A DNA stretch of 64,000 nt, taken from the NCBI RefSeq assembly GCF_036173105.1, contig NZ_CP108053.1, positions 5,456,001 to 5,520,000 of the forward strand. Direction: 5' to 3'. Every line of letters begins with the position of its first letter. Within the stretch, counting starts at the first letter, position 1. Under the pieces are notes generated by a model. That model did no database searches and had not been told where the DNA came from. It saw only the letters and a list, made by a program, of their open reading frames with translations. This DNA comes from Streptomyces sp. NBC_00287. GTDB lineage: Bacteria; Actinomycetota; Actinomycetes; Streptomycetales; Streptomycetaceae. Both the position numbers and the translations under genes were made by a program. This document shows positions 31,720-39,219 of this stretch, piece after piece.

Positions 31720-32679
31720 ATGACGAACCCGGCCATCGCGGCGAACGGGCTGCGCAAGTCCTACGGCGACAAGACCGTCCTCGACGGCATCGACCTGACC
31801 GTGCCGGAAGGGACGATCTTCTCCCTGCTCGGCCCGAACGGGGCGGGCAAGACCACCGCCGTGAAGATCCTCTCCACGCTCATCACCGCCGACGCGGGTT
31901 CGATCCGCGTCGGCGGGCACGACCTCGCCGTCGATCCACAGGCTGTGCGTGCGGCGATCGGTGTCACCGGCCAGTTCTCGGCGGTGGACGGCCTGATCAC
32001 CGGCGAGGAGAACATGCTCCTCATGGCGGACCTGCACCACCTGTCCCGGAGTGAAGGGCGACGGGTCGCCGCCGAACTGCTGGAGCGGTTCGACCTGGTG
32101 GAGGCCGCGAAGAAGCCCGCGTCCACCTACTCCGGCGGTATGAAGCGGCGCCTGGACATCGCCATGACCCTGGTCGGCAGCCCGCGCATCATCTTCCTCG
32201 ACGAGCCCACCACCGGTCTCGACCCACGCTCCCGGCACAACATGTGGCAGATCATCCGCGAGCTGGTCTCCGACGGCGTCACCGTCTTCCTCACCACCCA
32301 GTACCTGGAGGAGGCCGACGAACTCGCCGACCGTATCGCGGTGTTGAACGACGGCAAGATCGCCGCCGAGGGCACCGCGAGCGAGCTGAAGCGGATGATC
32401 CCCGGCGGGCACATCCGGCTCCGCTTCACCGACCCCGCCACCTACCGGTCCGCCGCCTCCGCACTGAGCGAGTCCACCCGCGACGACGAGGCGCTGGCGC
32501 TCCAGCTCCCGAGCGGCGGCAGCCAGCGCGAGCTGCGCTCCATCCTCGACTGGCTGGACGCCGCCGGCGTCGAGGCGGACGAACTGACCGTGCACACCCC
32601 CGACCTCGACGACGTCTTCTTCGCCCTCACCGGCGGCGCGGCCGTCGTCCCCAACCAGTCCAAGGAGAACGCCCGATGA
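31720..32679 (+). CDS. DrrA-type ABC transporter ATP-binding protein
   Basis: A 319-residue ABC ATPase: Walker A GPNGAGKTTA, signature YSGGMKRRLDIA, Walker B IIFLDEPTTGLD, and a C-terminal extension characteristic of the daunorubicin-resistance (DrrA) exporter group. It pairs with the downstream permease, which overlaps by 4 bases (ATGA). It probably powers export of a hydrophobic compound. No biosynthetic genes are nearby, so the natural substrate is unknown. Confidence 0.92.
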   Translation: MTNPAIAANGLRKSYGDKTVLDGIDLTVPEGTIFSLLGPNGAGKTTAVKILSTLITADAGSIRVGGHDLAVDPQAVRAAIGVTGQFSAVDGLITGEENMLLMADLHHLSRSEGRRVAAELLERFDLVEAAKKPASTYSGGMKRRLDIAMTLVGSPRIIFLDEPTTGLDPRSRHNMWQIIRELVSDGVTVFLTTQYLEEADELADRIAVLNDGKIAAEGTASELKRMIPGGHIRLRFTDPATYRSAASALSESTRDDEALALQLPSGGSQRELRSILDWLDAAGVEADELTVHTPDLDDVFFALTGGAAVVPNQSKENAR

Positions 32680-33467
32680 GCTCCCTCTCCCTCGCCGTAC
32701 GCGACTCGACGACGATGCTGCGCCGCAACCTGCTGCACGCCAGGCGCTACCCGTCCCTCACCCTGAACCTGCTCCTGACGCCGATCATGCTGTTGCTGCT
32801 CTTCGTCTACATCTTCGGCGACACGATGAGCGCGGGCATCGGCGGCGGAGGCCCGGACCGCTCCGAGTACATCGCCTTCATCGTCCCGGGCCTGCTGCTG
32901 ATGACCATCGGCAGCACGACGATCGGCACGGCGGTCTCCGTCTCGAACGACATGACCGAGGGCATCATCGCCCGCTTCCGCACGATGGCGATCCACCGCG
33001 GCTCGGTGATCATCGGGCATGTCATCGGAAGCGTGCTCCAGGCGATCATCAGCGTGGTCCTGGTGGGAGCCGTAGGTGTCGCCATCGGCTTCCGGTCCAC
33101 GGACGCGACCGTCCTGGAGTGGCTGGCGGCCTTCGGACTGCTCGTACTCTTCGCCCTGGCGCTCACCTGGATCGCGGTCGGTATGGGCCTGATCAGCCCG
33201 AACGCCGAGGCGGCCAGCAACAACGCGCTGCCCCTGATCCTGCTGCCGCTCCTGTCCACCGCCTTCGTCCCCCTGGACTCCATGCCGGGCTGGTTCCAGC
33301 CGATCGCCGAGTACCAGCCCTTCACGCCGGCCATCGAGACCCTGCGCGGACTGCTCCTCGGCACCGAGATCGGGAACAACGGGTGGCTCGCCATTGCTTG
33401 GTGCGTGGGGCTCGCGGTGCTCGGGTACCGCTGGTCGACGGCGAAGTTCAACGCCGACCCGAAGTAA
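32676..33467 (+). CDS. DrrB-type ABC transporter permease
   Basis: A 263-residue ABC-2 permease with six predicted helices. The first is near residues 26-48, and the conserved late segment is TAFVPLDSMPGWFQPIAEYQPFTP. It completes the exporter with the coupled ATPase. A 188-base gap with no recognisable gene or clear terminator follows. Confidence 0.9.
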   Translation: MSSLSLAVRDSTTMLRRNLLHARRYPSLTLNLLLTPIMLLLLFVYIFGDTMSAGIGGGGPDRSEYIAFIVPGLLLMTIGSTTIGTAVSVSNDMTEGIIARFRTMAIHRGSVIIGHVIGSVLQAIISVVLVGAVGVAIGFRSTDATVLEWLAAFGLLVLFALALTWIAVGMGLISPNAEAASNNALPLILLPLLSTAFVPLDSMPGWFQPIAEYQPFTPAIETLRGLLLGTEIGNNGWLAIAWCVGLAVLGYRWSTAKFNADPK

Positions 33468-33655
33468 TGGCAATGAGAGGTGGATTCCCTGGATTCCCCA
33501 AGCTCCGCCTAAGACCTGGCGAGAATTCCCAAGGATTGACTGCACAGTTCGCCCGTACGACGATCGACCAGGGCCCACCAGGGCGGCAACCCGCTCCACC
33601 CGGGAGGAGCGGGTGCCGACCCGATTAACCCCCCACAGCCGAAGGGACAGGTGCC

Positions 33656-34210
33656 GTGTCCAGCTCCAGTGACGAAGCCCTTGTGTTTCTGAGGGAGTTG
33701 GGAGCCGACCGGATCCCGCACCCCGGCGGCACCCTCCTCGCCCACCTCGAACGCGTCCACGACCGCCTCGCCCTGTGGGGCGCCCGCCCCACCCTCCAGC
33801 TCGCCGGCCTCTGCCACGCCAGCTACGGCACGGACGGCTTCCCCGGCGCCCTCCTCTCGCTCGACGGTCGCGAGGAACTGGCCGAGGTGATCGGCCCGGA
33901 CGCCGAGTCGATCGTGTACTTCTACGCAAGCTGCGACCGCCAGGCCTCGTACCCCTCTTTCGCCGATACGGCCCCCACCTTCCGCGACCGCTTCACCGGC
34001 CGCACCTACGCCCCCGACCTGCATCTGCGCCGCGACTTCGCCGAACTGACCGTCGCCAACGAACTCGACCTCGCCCGCCGGGACCCGCACTTCCGTGCCC
34101 AGTGGGGCCCGGACCTACTGACCCTGTTCACCCGGCTGCGCCCCCTGCTGCTCACCTCCGCCTGGCAGGACTGCCTCGACGTACTGGGAGCGGGCCGCCG
34201 CGGCGCTTGA
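33656..34210 (+). CDS. DUF6817-like, HD-fold-like protein
   Basis: A 184-residue cytoplasmic protein. The N-terminal half has an HD-domain-like arrangement of histidines and aspartates (GTLLAHLERVHDRLALWG...LAGLCHASYGTDGF), followed by a helical region. It matches my memory of DUF6817. Phosphohydrolase activity is a possibility, not shown. The GTG at 33656 has GAAGGGACAGG upstream. It stands alone before the long nested repeat. Confidence 0.6.
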   Translation: MSSSSDEALVFLRELGADRIPHPGGTLLAHLERVHDRLALWGARPTLQLAGLCHASYGTDGFPGALLSLDGREELAEVIGPDAESIVYFYASCDRQASYPSFADTAPTFRDRFTGRTYAPDLHLRRDFAELTVANELDLARRDPHFRAQWGPDLLTLFTRLRPLLLTSAWQDCLDVLGAGRRGA

Positions 34211-34233
34211 CTTCGCATTTTGCCTCGCCCCCG

Positions 34234-34380
34234 CCCAGGGGGCTCTGCCCCCTGGACCCCCGCTCCTCAAACGCCGGAGGGGCTGAAATTTGCGGCACCG
34301 GCATTTTCAGCCCGTCCGGCGTTTGAGGACGAGGCCCGTTCAGGGCCGAAGCGGGGGTCTGGGGGCGGCAGCCCCCAGGG
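34234..34380. repeat. Nested inverted-repeat element (dispersed Streptomyces type)
   Basis: The left half (34234-34288) and right half (34304-34380) are imperfect reverse complements around a short loop: CTCCTCAAACGCCGGAGGGGCTGAAA pairs with the later TTTCAGCCC..CCGGCGTTTGAGGA (the arms are quoted in part). Each end carries its own hairpin (CAGGGGGCTCTGCCCCCTG and CTGGGGGCGGCAGCCCCCAG). It is a familiar streptomycete intergenic repeat between convergent genes, probably a bidirectional terminator. Confidence 0.8.
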
Positions 34381-34415
34381 ATGGGACGGGTAGGGGCGGC
34401 GGGGGCGAGGAAACC

Positions 34416-34730
34416 TCACGGCACCCCCACCCACCGCAACACGCCCGCAACCCCCGCCGCCCCCAACACCACCACCACGAACGGCGCCCGCCGCCAAGCC
34501 AGCACACCCCCGACCAGCACCCCCACCGGCCGAGCCCACCCGGCGAAGGACCCGCCCTCCGTCAGCGAACCCGTAGCCATCAGCGCCACCAGCAACACCA
34601 CCGCCCCAGCCGACAACAGCTCCTGAACACGGCCCGACAGCTCCACCCGACCGTGCAGCACAGGCCCCACCAGCCGGAACGCATACGTCCCCACCGCCAG
34701 CACCAGGATCAAGGCCACCGTCGCACTCAT
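34416..34730 (-). CDS. azlD: AzlD-family branched-chain amino acid exporter subunit
   Basis: A 104-residue membrane protein with three to four helices and the AzlD pattern (TYAFRLVGPVLHGRVELSGRVQELLSAGAVVLLVALM, residues ~12-48). It is the small subunit that pairs with AzlC to export branched-chain amino acids. The ATG overlaps the azlC stop by 4 bases (ATGA). The gene's frame is open far upstream but only this part is conserved-like. Confidence 0.85.
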   Translation of the reverse strand: MSATVALILVLAVGTYAFRLVGPVLHGRVELSGRVQELLSAGAVVLLVALMATGSLTEGGSFAGWARPVGVLVGGVLAWRRAPFVVVVLGAAGVAGVLRWVGVP

Positions 34731-35419
34731 GCCGCACCCGCCTTGCGCCGCCCGTACAGCAAGAGCCCAACCAGCGCCAACAACACCGGCACCCCCGCAG
34801 GCACCACCGAAGACACCGCCAGGGCAACCCCCGCCCCCAGCACCGCACACCGCCGCACCGCGGCATCCGCCCGCAACGTCGGCAACACCAGAGCCACCAA
34901 CACCGCAGGAAACGCCGCATCCAGCCCGTACACCGCCGTATCCCCAAGCGCCGTACCGGCCACGGCCCCCGCCAACACCCCGACATTCCACACGACGAAC
35001 AACCCGACCCCGGAAACCCAGAAGGCCACCCGCCGCCGCCCCGGATCCGCCTGCGCCAGCGCAAACGCCACCGTCTCGTCCGTCACGAGATGGGCCCCGA
35101 GAAAGCGAGACAGACGGCCACCGGAACCCAGGACATCCGCGACCGCGACGCTGAACGCCGCCGTACGCGTATTCAGCAACAACCCCGTCGCCGCCGCCGC
35201 AAGCGGCCCACCCCCCGCCAGCAACACCCCCACCGCGCTGAATTGCGCCGACCCCGCATACACGAGCACCGACATCACCACCGGCACCCACACCGGAAGC
35301 CCACCCGCCACAGCGATCGCCCCGAAGGAAACCCCGACCACCCCACTGGCCACCCACACCAACGAGGCATCCCGAACCAGCTCCCGGGACGCACCCACCG
35401 TTCGCTCTACCGTACGCAT
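34727..35419 (-). CDS. azlC: AzlC-family branched-chain amino acid exporter subunit
   Basis: A 230-residue protein with six to seven helices and the AzlC signature GVSFGAIAVAGGLPVWVPVVMSVLVYAGSAQFSAVG. It is the large subunit of the AzlCD exporter. The start is taken at 35419 (MRTVERT); an ATG at 35446 would add nine residues but falls inside a 22-base inverted repeat that looks like an operator. It is divergent from an XRE-cupin regulator, the usual partner of such exporters. Confidence 0.85.
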   Translation of the reverse strand: MRTVERTVGASRELVRDASLVWVASGVVGVSFGAIAVAGGLPVWVPVVMSVLVYAGSAQFSAVGVLLAGGGPLAAAATGLLLNTRTAAFSVAVADVLGSGGRLSRFLGAHLVTDETVAFALAQADPGRRRVAFWVSGVGLFVVWNVGVLAGAVAGTALGDTAVYGLDAAFPAVLVALVLPTLRADAAVRRCAVLGAGVALAVSSVVPAGVPVLLALVGLLLYGRRKAGAA

Positions 35420-35444
35420 GTTCTCTACAATGGACAGAAGACTC

Positions 35445-35466
35445 ATCGTTCGTCAAGCCGAACGAT
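35445..35466. promoter_or_regulatory. Inverted repeat operator between azlC and the XRE-cupin gene
   Basis: ATCGTTCG (35445-35452) and CGAACGAT (35459-35466) are perfect 8-base arms with a 6-base spacer, in the 70-base gap between two divergent starts. It is the likely binding site of the adjacent XRE-cupin protein, controlling itself and azlCD. Confidence 0.6.
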
Positions 35467-35489
35467 CGTATCGATGGAGCGAACAGAGC

Positions 35490-36056
35490 ATGGCCGAGAC
35501 CTCACCCCCACGGCTCCCCCTGGACTGGATCGCCGCCTCCCTGCGCAGGGAACGCACAAGAGCCGGCCTCTCCCTCTCCGAACTGGCCAAACGCGCCGGA
35601 ATCGCGAAATCCACGCTGTCCCAACTGGAGGCGGCAAGCGGAAACCCGAGCGTGGAGACGCTCTGGGCGCTGGGCGTGGCGCTGGGCGTGCCGTTCAGCG
35701 CGCTGGTGGAGCCCCCGGTGCCGTCCGTGCAGGTCATCCGCGCAGGGCAGGGCCCGACCGTAGCCTCGGAGAAGACCGAGTACGCCGCCACCCTGCTCTC
35801 GGCCAGCCCACCCGGCGCCCAGCGCGACATCTACCACCTACGCGCCGAGCCGGGCCCGCCCCGAGAGTCGGAGCCGCACATTCCGGGCTCGGTGGAGCAT
35901 CTGATCGTGAGCACGGGGAGGGTGAAGGCCGGCCCCGCGGGGGAGGAGGTCGAACTCGACCCCGGGGACTACATGTCGTACCGAGGCGACGTACCGCACT
36001 CGTACGAGGCCCTGGCGCCCGGGACGACGTTCGTCCTGGTCATGCAGCACGTATAG
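35490..36056 (+). CDS. XRE-cupin transcriptional regulator
   Basis: A 188-residue protein with an N-terminal XRE HTH (LSLSELAKRAGIAKSTLSQLEAASGNPSVETLWALG, residues ~27-62) and a C-terminal cupin sensor (EHLIVSTGRVKAG...LDPGDYMSYRGDVPHSYEAL). Such regulators sense small metabolites. The ATG at 35490 is chosen because GGAG lies about 12 bases upstream; in-frame ATGs at 35430 and earlier would cross the operator. It is divergent from azlCD. Confidence 0.85.
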   Translation: MAETSPPRLPLDWIAASLRRERTRAGLSLSELAKRAGIAKSTLSQLEAASGNPSVETLWALGVALGVPFSALVEPPVPSVQVIRAGQGPTVASEKTEYAATLLSASPPGAQRDIYHLRAEPGPPRESEPHIPGSVEHLIVSTGRVKAGPAGEEVELDPGDYMSYRGDVPHSYEALAPGTTFVLVMQHV

Positions 36057-36079
36057 GGGACGAACGTACGGGAAAAGGC

Positions 36080-36112
36080 AGGAGCCCCGATGCCTGACGG
36101 CACGGGGCTCCT
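36080..36112. terminator. Bidirectional terminator hairpin
   Basis: AGGAGCCCCG-a-TGCC / TGAC / GGCA-CGGGGCTCCT forms a 14-pair stem with one bulge and a 4-base loop. It lies between the convergent XRE-cupin and cold-shock genes and can serve both. Confidence 0.8.
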
Positions 36113-36168
36113 TGGGTACTGCTCTCAGGTCCGGCTCAGAGACGAGGCTCGCCTCGGATGAGGATCGC

Positions 36169-36372
36169 TCAGACGGGGGTGACGTTCTCCGCCTGCGGGC
36201 CCTTCGGGCCCTGGGTCACGTCGAAGGAGACCTGCTGGTTCTCCTCCAGCGAACGGAAGCCGCTCGCATTGATCGCGGAGTAGTGGACGAAGACGTCGGG
36301 GCCGCCGCCCTCCTGGGCGATGAAGCCAAAGCCCTTTTCGGCGTTGAACCACTTAACGGTTCCGGTAGCCAT
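36169..36372 (-). CDS. Cold-shock protein (CspA family)
   Basis: A 67-residue single cold-shock domain. RNP1 is KGFGFI (residues 13-18) and RNP2 is VFVH (27-30), with W8-F9 in the first strand. It binds single-stranded RNA and DNA and melts RNA structure. GGAGGG precedes the ATG. A long upstream leader (about 150 bases if the TTGCTT/TAGGCT promoter is right) fits the post-transcriptional control usual for such genes. Confidence 0.93.
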   Translation of the reverse strand: MATGTVKWFNAEKGFGFIAQEGGGPDVFVHYSAINASGFRSLEENQQVSFDVTQGPKGPQAENVTPV

Positions 36373-36527
36373 AAGCCCTCCTTGGGCCCAAAGGGTTGCC
36401 CTGCTCCAGAACCTGCAAGTGTGAGAGCAAATGCCTGCACTGCATACGTCTGAAAACGACTAGAGCCCGCGGTTACATGCTCCGCAGGCTCTGTACTGCA
36501 AGGGAAACCAAACTGCAACTTGCGGCG

Positions 36528-36555
36528 AGCCTAGCACGCAGGCAGCCGAAAGCAA
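36528..36555 (-). promoter_or_regulatory. Candidate promoter of the cold-shock gene
   Basis: On the minus strand TTGCTT (36555-36550) and TAGGCT (36533-36528) are separated by 16 bases. Transcription from about 36521 would give a ~150-base 5' leader before the cold-shock ATG. The 285-base gap to mqnA contains no other gene I can support. Confidence 0.35.
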
Positions 36556-36657
36556 TAGAGGTCAAGATCACGTCACTCGGATGTTTGAAGATCCGAAAAA
36601 GGGGTTGACGTCGGGGCCGGAGTCTGGAGCGTATCCCACAGGGTCTAGCCTCACGAT

Positions 36658-37506
36658 GTGGACAATTCTCGCACCCGGCCGCGCGTCGGCCACATCCAGT
36701 TCCTGAACTGCCTGCCCCTGTACTGGGGGCTCGCGAGAACGGGCACGCTCCTCGACTTCGAGCTCACCAAGGACACCCCGGAGAAGCTCAGCGAGCAACT
36801 GGTGCGGGGAGACCTCGACATCGGGCCCATCACCCTGGTCGAGTTCCTCAGGAACGCCGACGATCTGGTCGCCTTCCCCGACATCGCTGTCGGCTGCGAC
36901 GGACCGGTGATGTCGTGCGTGATCGTCTCGCAGGTCCCGCTGGAGAAGCTGGGCGGCGCCCGGGTCGCCCTGGGCTCGACCTCGCGTACGTCGGTACGCC
37001 TCGCCCAACTGCTGCTGGCCGAGCGGTACGGCGTACAGCCCGACTACTACACCTGTCCGCCCGACCTCAGCCTGATGATGCAGGAGGCGGAGGCGGCCGT
37101 ACTCATCGGCGACGCGGCCCTGCGCGCCAACCTGCTCGACGGGCCGCGATTCGGTCTTGAGGTGCACGACCTCGGGTCGCTCTGGAAGGAGTGGACCGGG
37201 CTGCCGTTCGTCTTCGCCGTCTGGGCCGCCCGCCGTGACTACCTGGAGCGCGAGCCGGTCATCACCCGCCGCGTCCACGAGGCCTTCCTCGCCTCCCGCA
37301 ACCTCTCCCTGGAGGAGGTCGGCAAGGTCGCCGAACAGGCCGCCCGCTGGGAGGCCTTCGACCAGCGGATCCTGGAGCGCTACTTCACCACCCTCGACTT
37401 CCGCTTCGGTGAGCCCCAGCTCGCGGCGGTCGCGGAGTTCGCCCGCCGGGTCGGCCCGACCACCGGTTTCCCCGCGGACGTGAAGGTGGATCTCCTTCAG
37501 CCGTAA
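36658..37506 (+). CDS. mqnA: Chorismate dehydratase MqnA
   Basis: A 282-residue periplasmic-binding-protein-like enzyme of the MqnA/MqnD family. It starts RVGHIQFLNCLPLYWGL and has the family segments LDIGPITLVEFLRNADDL and SRTSVRLAQLLL. It dehydrates chorismate to 3-[(1-carboxyvinyl)oxy]benzoate, the first step of the futalosine pathway and the substrate of MqnE. The GTG has no Shine-Dalgarno sequence; TAGCCT (36646-36651) lies 6 bases upstream, so it is probably leaderless. It is separate from the other mqn genes at 15.7-20.5 kb. Confidence 0.92.
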   Translation: MDNSRTRPRVGHIQFLNCLPLYWGLARTGTLLDFELTKDTPEKLSEQLVRGDLDIGPITLVEFLRNADDLVAFPDIAVGCDGPVMSCVIVSQVPLEKLGGARVALGSTSRTSVRLAQLLLAERYGVQPDYYTCPPDLSLMMQEAEAAVLIGDAALRANLLDGPRFGLEVHDLGSLWKEWTGLPFVFAVWAARRDYLEREPVITRRVHEAFLASRNLSLEEVGKVAEQAARWEAFDQRILERYFTTLDFRFGEPQLAAVAEFARRVGPTTGFPADVKVDLLQP

Positions 37507-37554
37507 CCTGCTGGGGAGTCTTACGGGGACCACAGGGCCTAGGGGGAGGGCGCC

Positions 37555-39216
37555 ATGCAGCCGCTCGGAGTCGACGAGCCGACCACCGTGGGGCCCTACC
37601 GGCTGCTCGGCCGGCTCGGCTCCGGCGGAATGGGCCGGGTCTACCTGGGCCGCAGCGCCGGCGGCCGCACGGTCGCGGTCAAGATCGTGCATCCGCACTT
37701 CGCGCTCGACGAGGAGTTCCGCGCCCGCTTCCGGCGCGAGGTCGACGCCGCCCGCCGGGTCGGCGGCGCCTGGACGGCATCCGTGCTCGACGCGGACCCG
37801 GAGGCCTCGGTGCCGTGGGTCGCGACGGCCTACGCGGCGGGGCCGTCCCTGGCGACGGCGGTCGCGGACAGCGGCGCGCTGCCCGCCCATACGGTACGAG
37901 TGCTGGGGGCCGGTCTCGCGGAGGCGCTGGCGGCGGTGCACGCGCTGGGTCTTGTGCACCGGGACGTCAAGCCGTCCAACGTGCTGCTGACCCTCGACGG
38001 CCCGCTCCTGATCGACTTCGGCATCGCCCGGGCCACGGACGGCACCGCGTCCCTCACCTCGACCGGCGTCTCGATCGGCTCGCCCGGCTATATGTCGCCC
38101 GAGCAGATCCTCGGCAAGGGTGTCACGGGAGCGGCGGACGTCTTCTCGCTGGGCGCGGTGCTGGCGTACGCGGCGACGGGGGAACAGCCCTTCCCGGGCG
38201 ACTCCTCGGCGGCGCTGCTGTACAAGGTCGTACACGAGGAGCCCGAACTCGGATCGTTGGACGGTGAGTTGCGGGACGTGGTGGAGGCGTGCCTGAACAA
38301 GACACCGTCCGCGCGCCCCACGCCCGCTGAACTGGCCCGGCGACTGGCTCCGAACGGTGCGGCGGGCCTGGTCGCGGCGGGGTGGCTGCCGGGGGCACTG
38401 GTGGAGCGGGTGAGCCGTAGCGCCGTACAGGTGCTGAACTTGGAGGCTACGGACGGGGAGCAGGCTTCGGGGCCGGTGGGGTTCAGTAGTCCGTCGGTGG
38501 GGGTGGTGGAGTCGGCGGGGTCGGTCGGGTCTGTGGGCTCCCTGGGCGCCTTCGGGCCGCCGCCGGTGATGACGCCTGCGATTCCCGAGCCGCGTGACGC
38601 CGAACCGGAGGCGACCCGGGCGCCCGGCAAGGTGTCGGTGTCGGTCGCGGCGACCTCGGTGCCGGGCGCCGACGGCCGGGGCCGCCGGATGAGCTGCACC
38701 GTGGCGCTGGCGGTGGCGGGCGCGCTGGCAGCGGTGACGGTGGGGTCGGTCTTCGTCCTCGACCTGCTGCCGGGCAACTCCCCGGACGACGATCAGGCCG
38801 GTTCGAACGCCGACTCGTCGTACTCCGAGGCTCCCAGCACCACCCCCTCCGCGTCCCCGGGAACGGACGCCCTCGAGGCCTACCTCGGCACCTGGCAGGG
38901 CCAGGGCGTGGCCCTGGACGGCAAGCTCCCCCTCGGCACCTTCCGCCTCACCGTCCACGACGCGAAGGCGGGCGAGAAGCTCGGCACCCTCCGCCAGACG
39001 GACGTGCTCGGCGGCGTGTGCAATGACGTACTGACCCTGAAGACCGTGTCCGCCGACCAGCTGGTGGCCACGTCCGTGGGCGCCGAGTCCAACCACAAGG
39101 GCTGCAACCCGGCGGCCACGACGGTCACCCTCACCCCGGTGGGCGACGATCTCGACTACGCCTCGGACAGCGAGGAGTCGGGGAACCCGACCTCCCGGCT
39201 GTCGAGGATCGAGTAG
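37555..39216 (+). CDS. Transmembrane Ser/Thr protein kinase (PknB-type)
   Basis: A 553-residue Hanks-type kinase. It has a glycine loop GRLGSGGMG, Lys43, the HRDVKPSN catalytic loop (D137), DFG at 154-156, and SPGYMSPEQ. A Pro/Gly/Ser-rich juxtamembrane stretch leads to one transmembrane helix at about 380-402, then a ~150-residue extracellular domain with two cysteines (GGVCND, KGCNPA) and no PASTA repeats. It converges tail-to-tail with the FHA-FtsK gene, 3 bases apart, so the FHA protein is a natural candidate partner. Confidence 0.92.
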   Translation: MQPLGVDEPTTVGPYRLLGRLGSGGMGRVYLGRSAGGRTVAVKIVHPHFALDEEFRARFRREVDAARRVGGAWTASVLDADPEASVPWVATAYAAGPSLATAVADSGALPAHTVRVLGAGLAEALAAVHALGLVHRDVKPSNVLLTLDGPLLIDFGIARATDGTASLTSTGVSIGSPGYMSPEQILGKGVTGAADVFSLGAVLAYAATGEQPFPGDSSAALLYKVVHEEPELGSLDGELRDVVEACLNKTPSARPTPAELARRLAPNGAAGLVAAGWLPGALVERVSRSAVQVLNLEATDGEQASGPVGFSSPSVGVVESAGSVGSVGSLGAFGPPPVMTPAIPEPRDAEPEATRAPGKVSVSVAATSVPGADGRGRRMSCTVALAVAGALAAVTVGSVFVLDLLPGNSPDDDQAGSNADSSYSEAPSTTPSASPGTDALEAYLGTWQGQGVALDGKLPLGTFRLTVHDAKAGEKLGTLRQTDVLGGVCNDVLTLKTVSADQLVATSVGAESNHKGCNPAATTVTLTPVGDDLDYASDSEESGNPTSRLSRIE

Positions 39217-39219
39217 ACG

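Noticed and set aside
31720..33467. The ABC exporter as part of an antibiotic gene cluster
   Set aside because: The DrrAB label is only a family name. There are no polyketide synthase, peptide synthetase or tailoring genes in the window.
36568..39096. 842-codon open frame on the minus strand
   Set aside because: It runs antisense to both mqnA and the kinase. No domain or start signal was seen, so it is a shadow of the strong codon bias.
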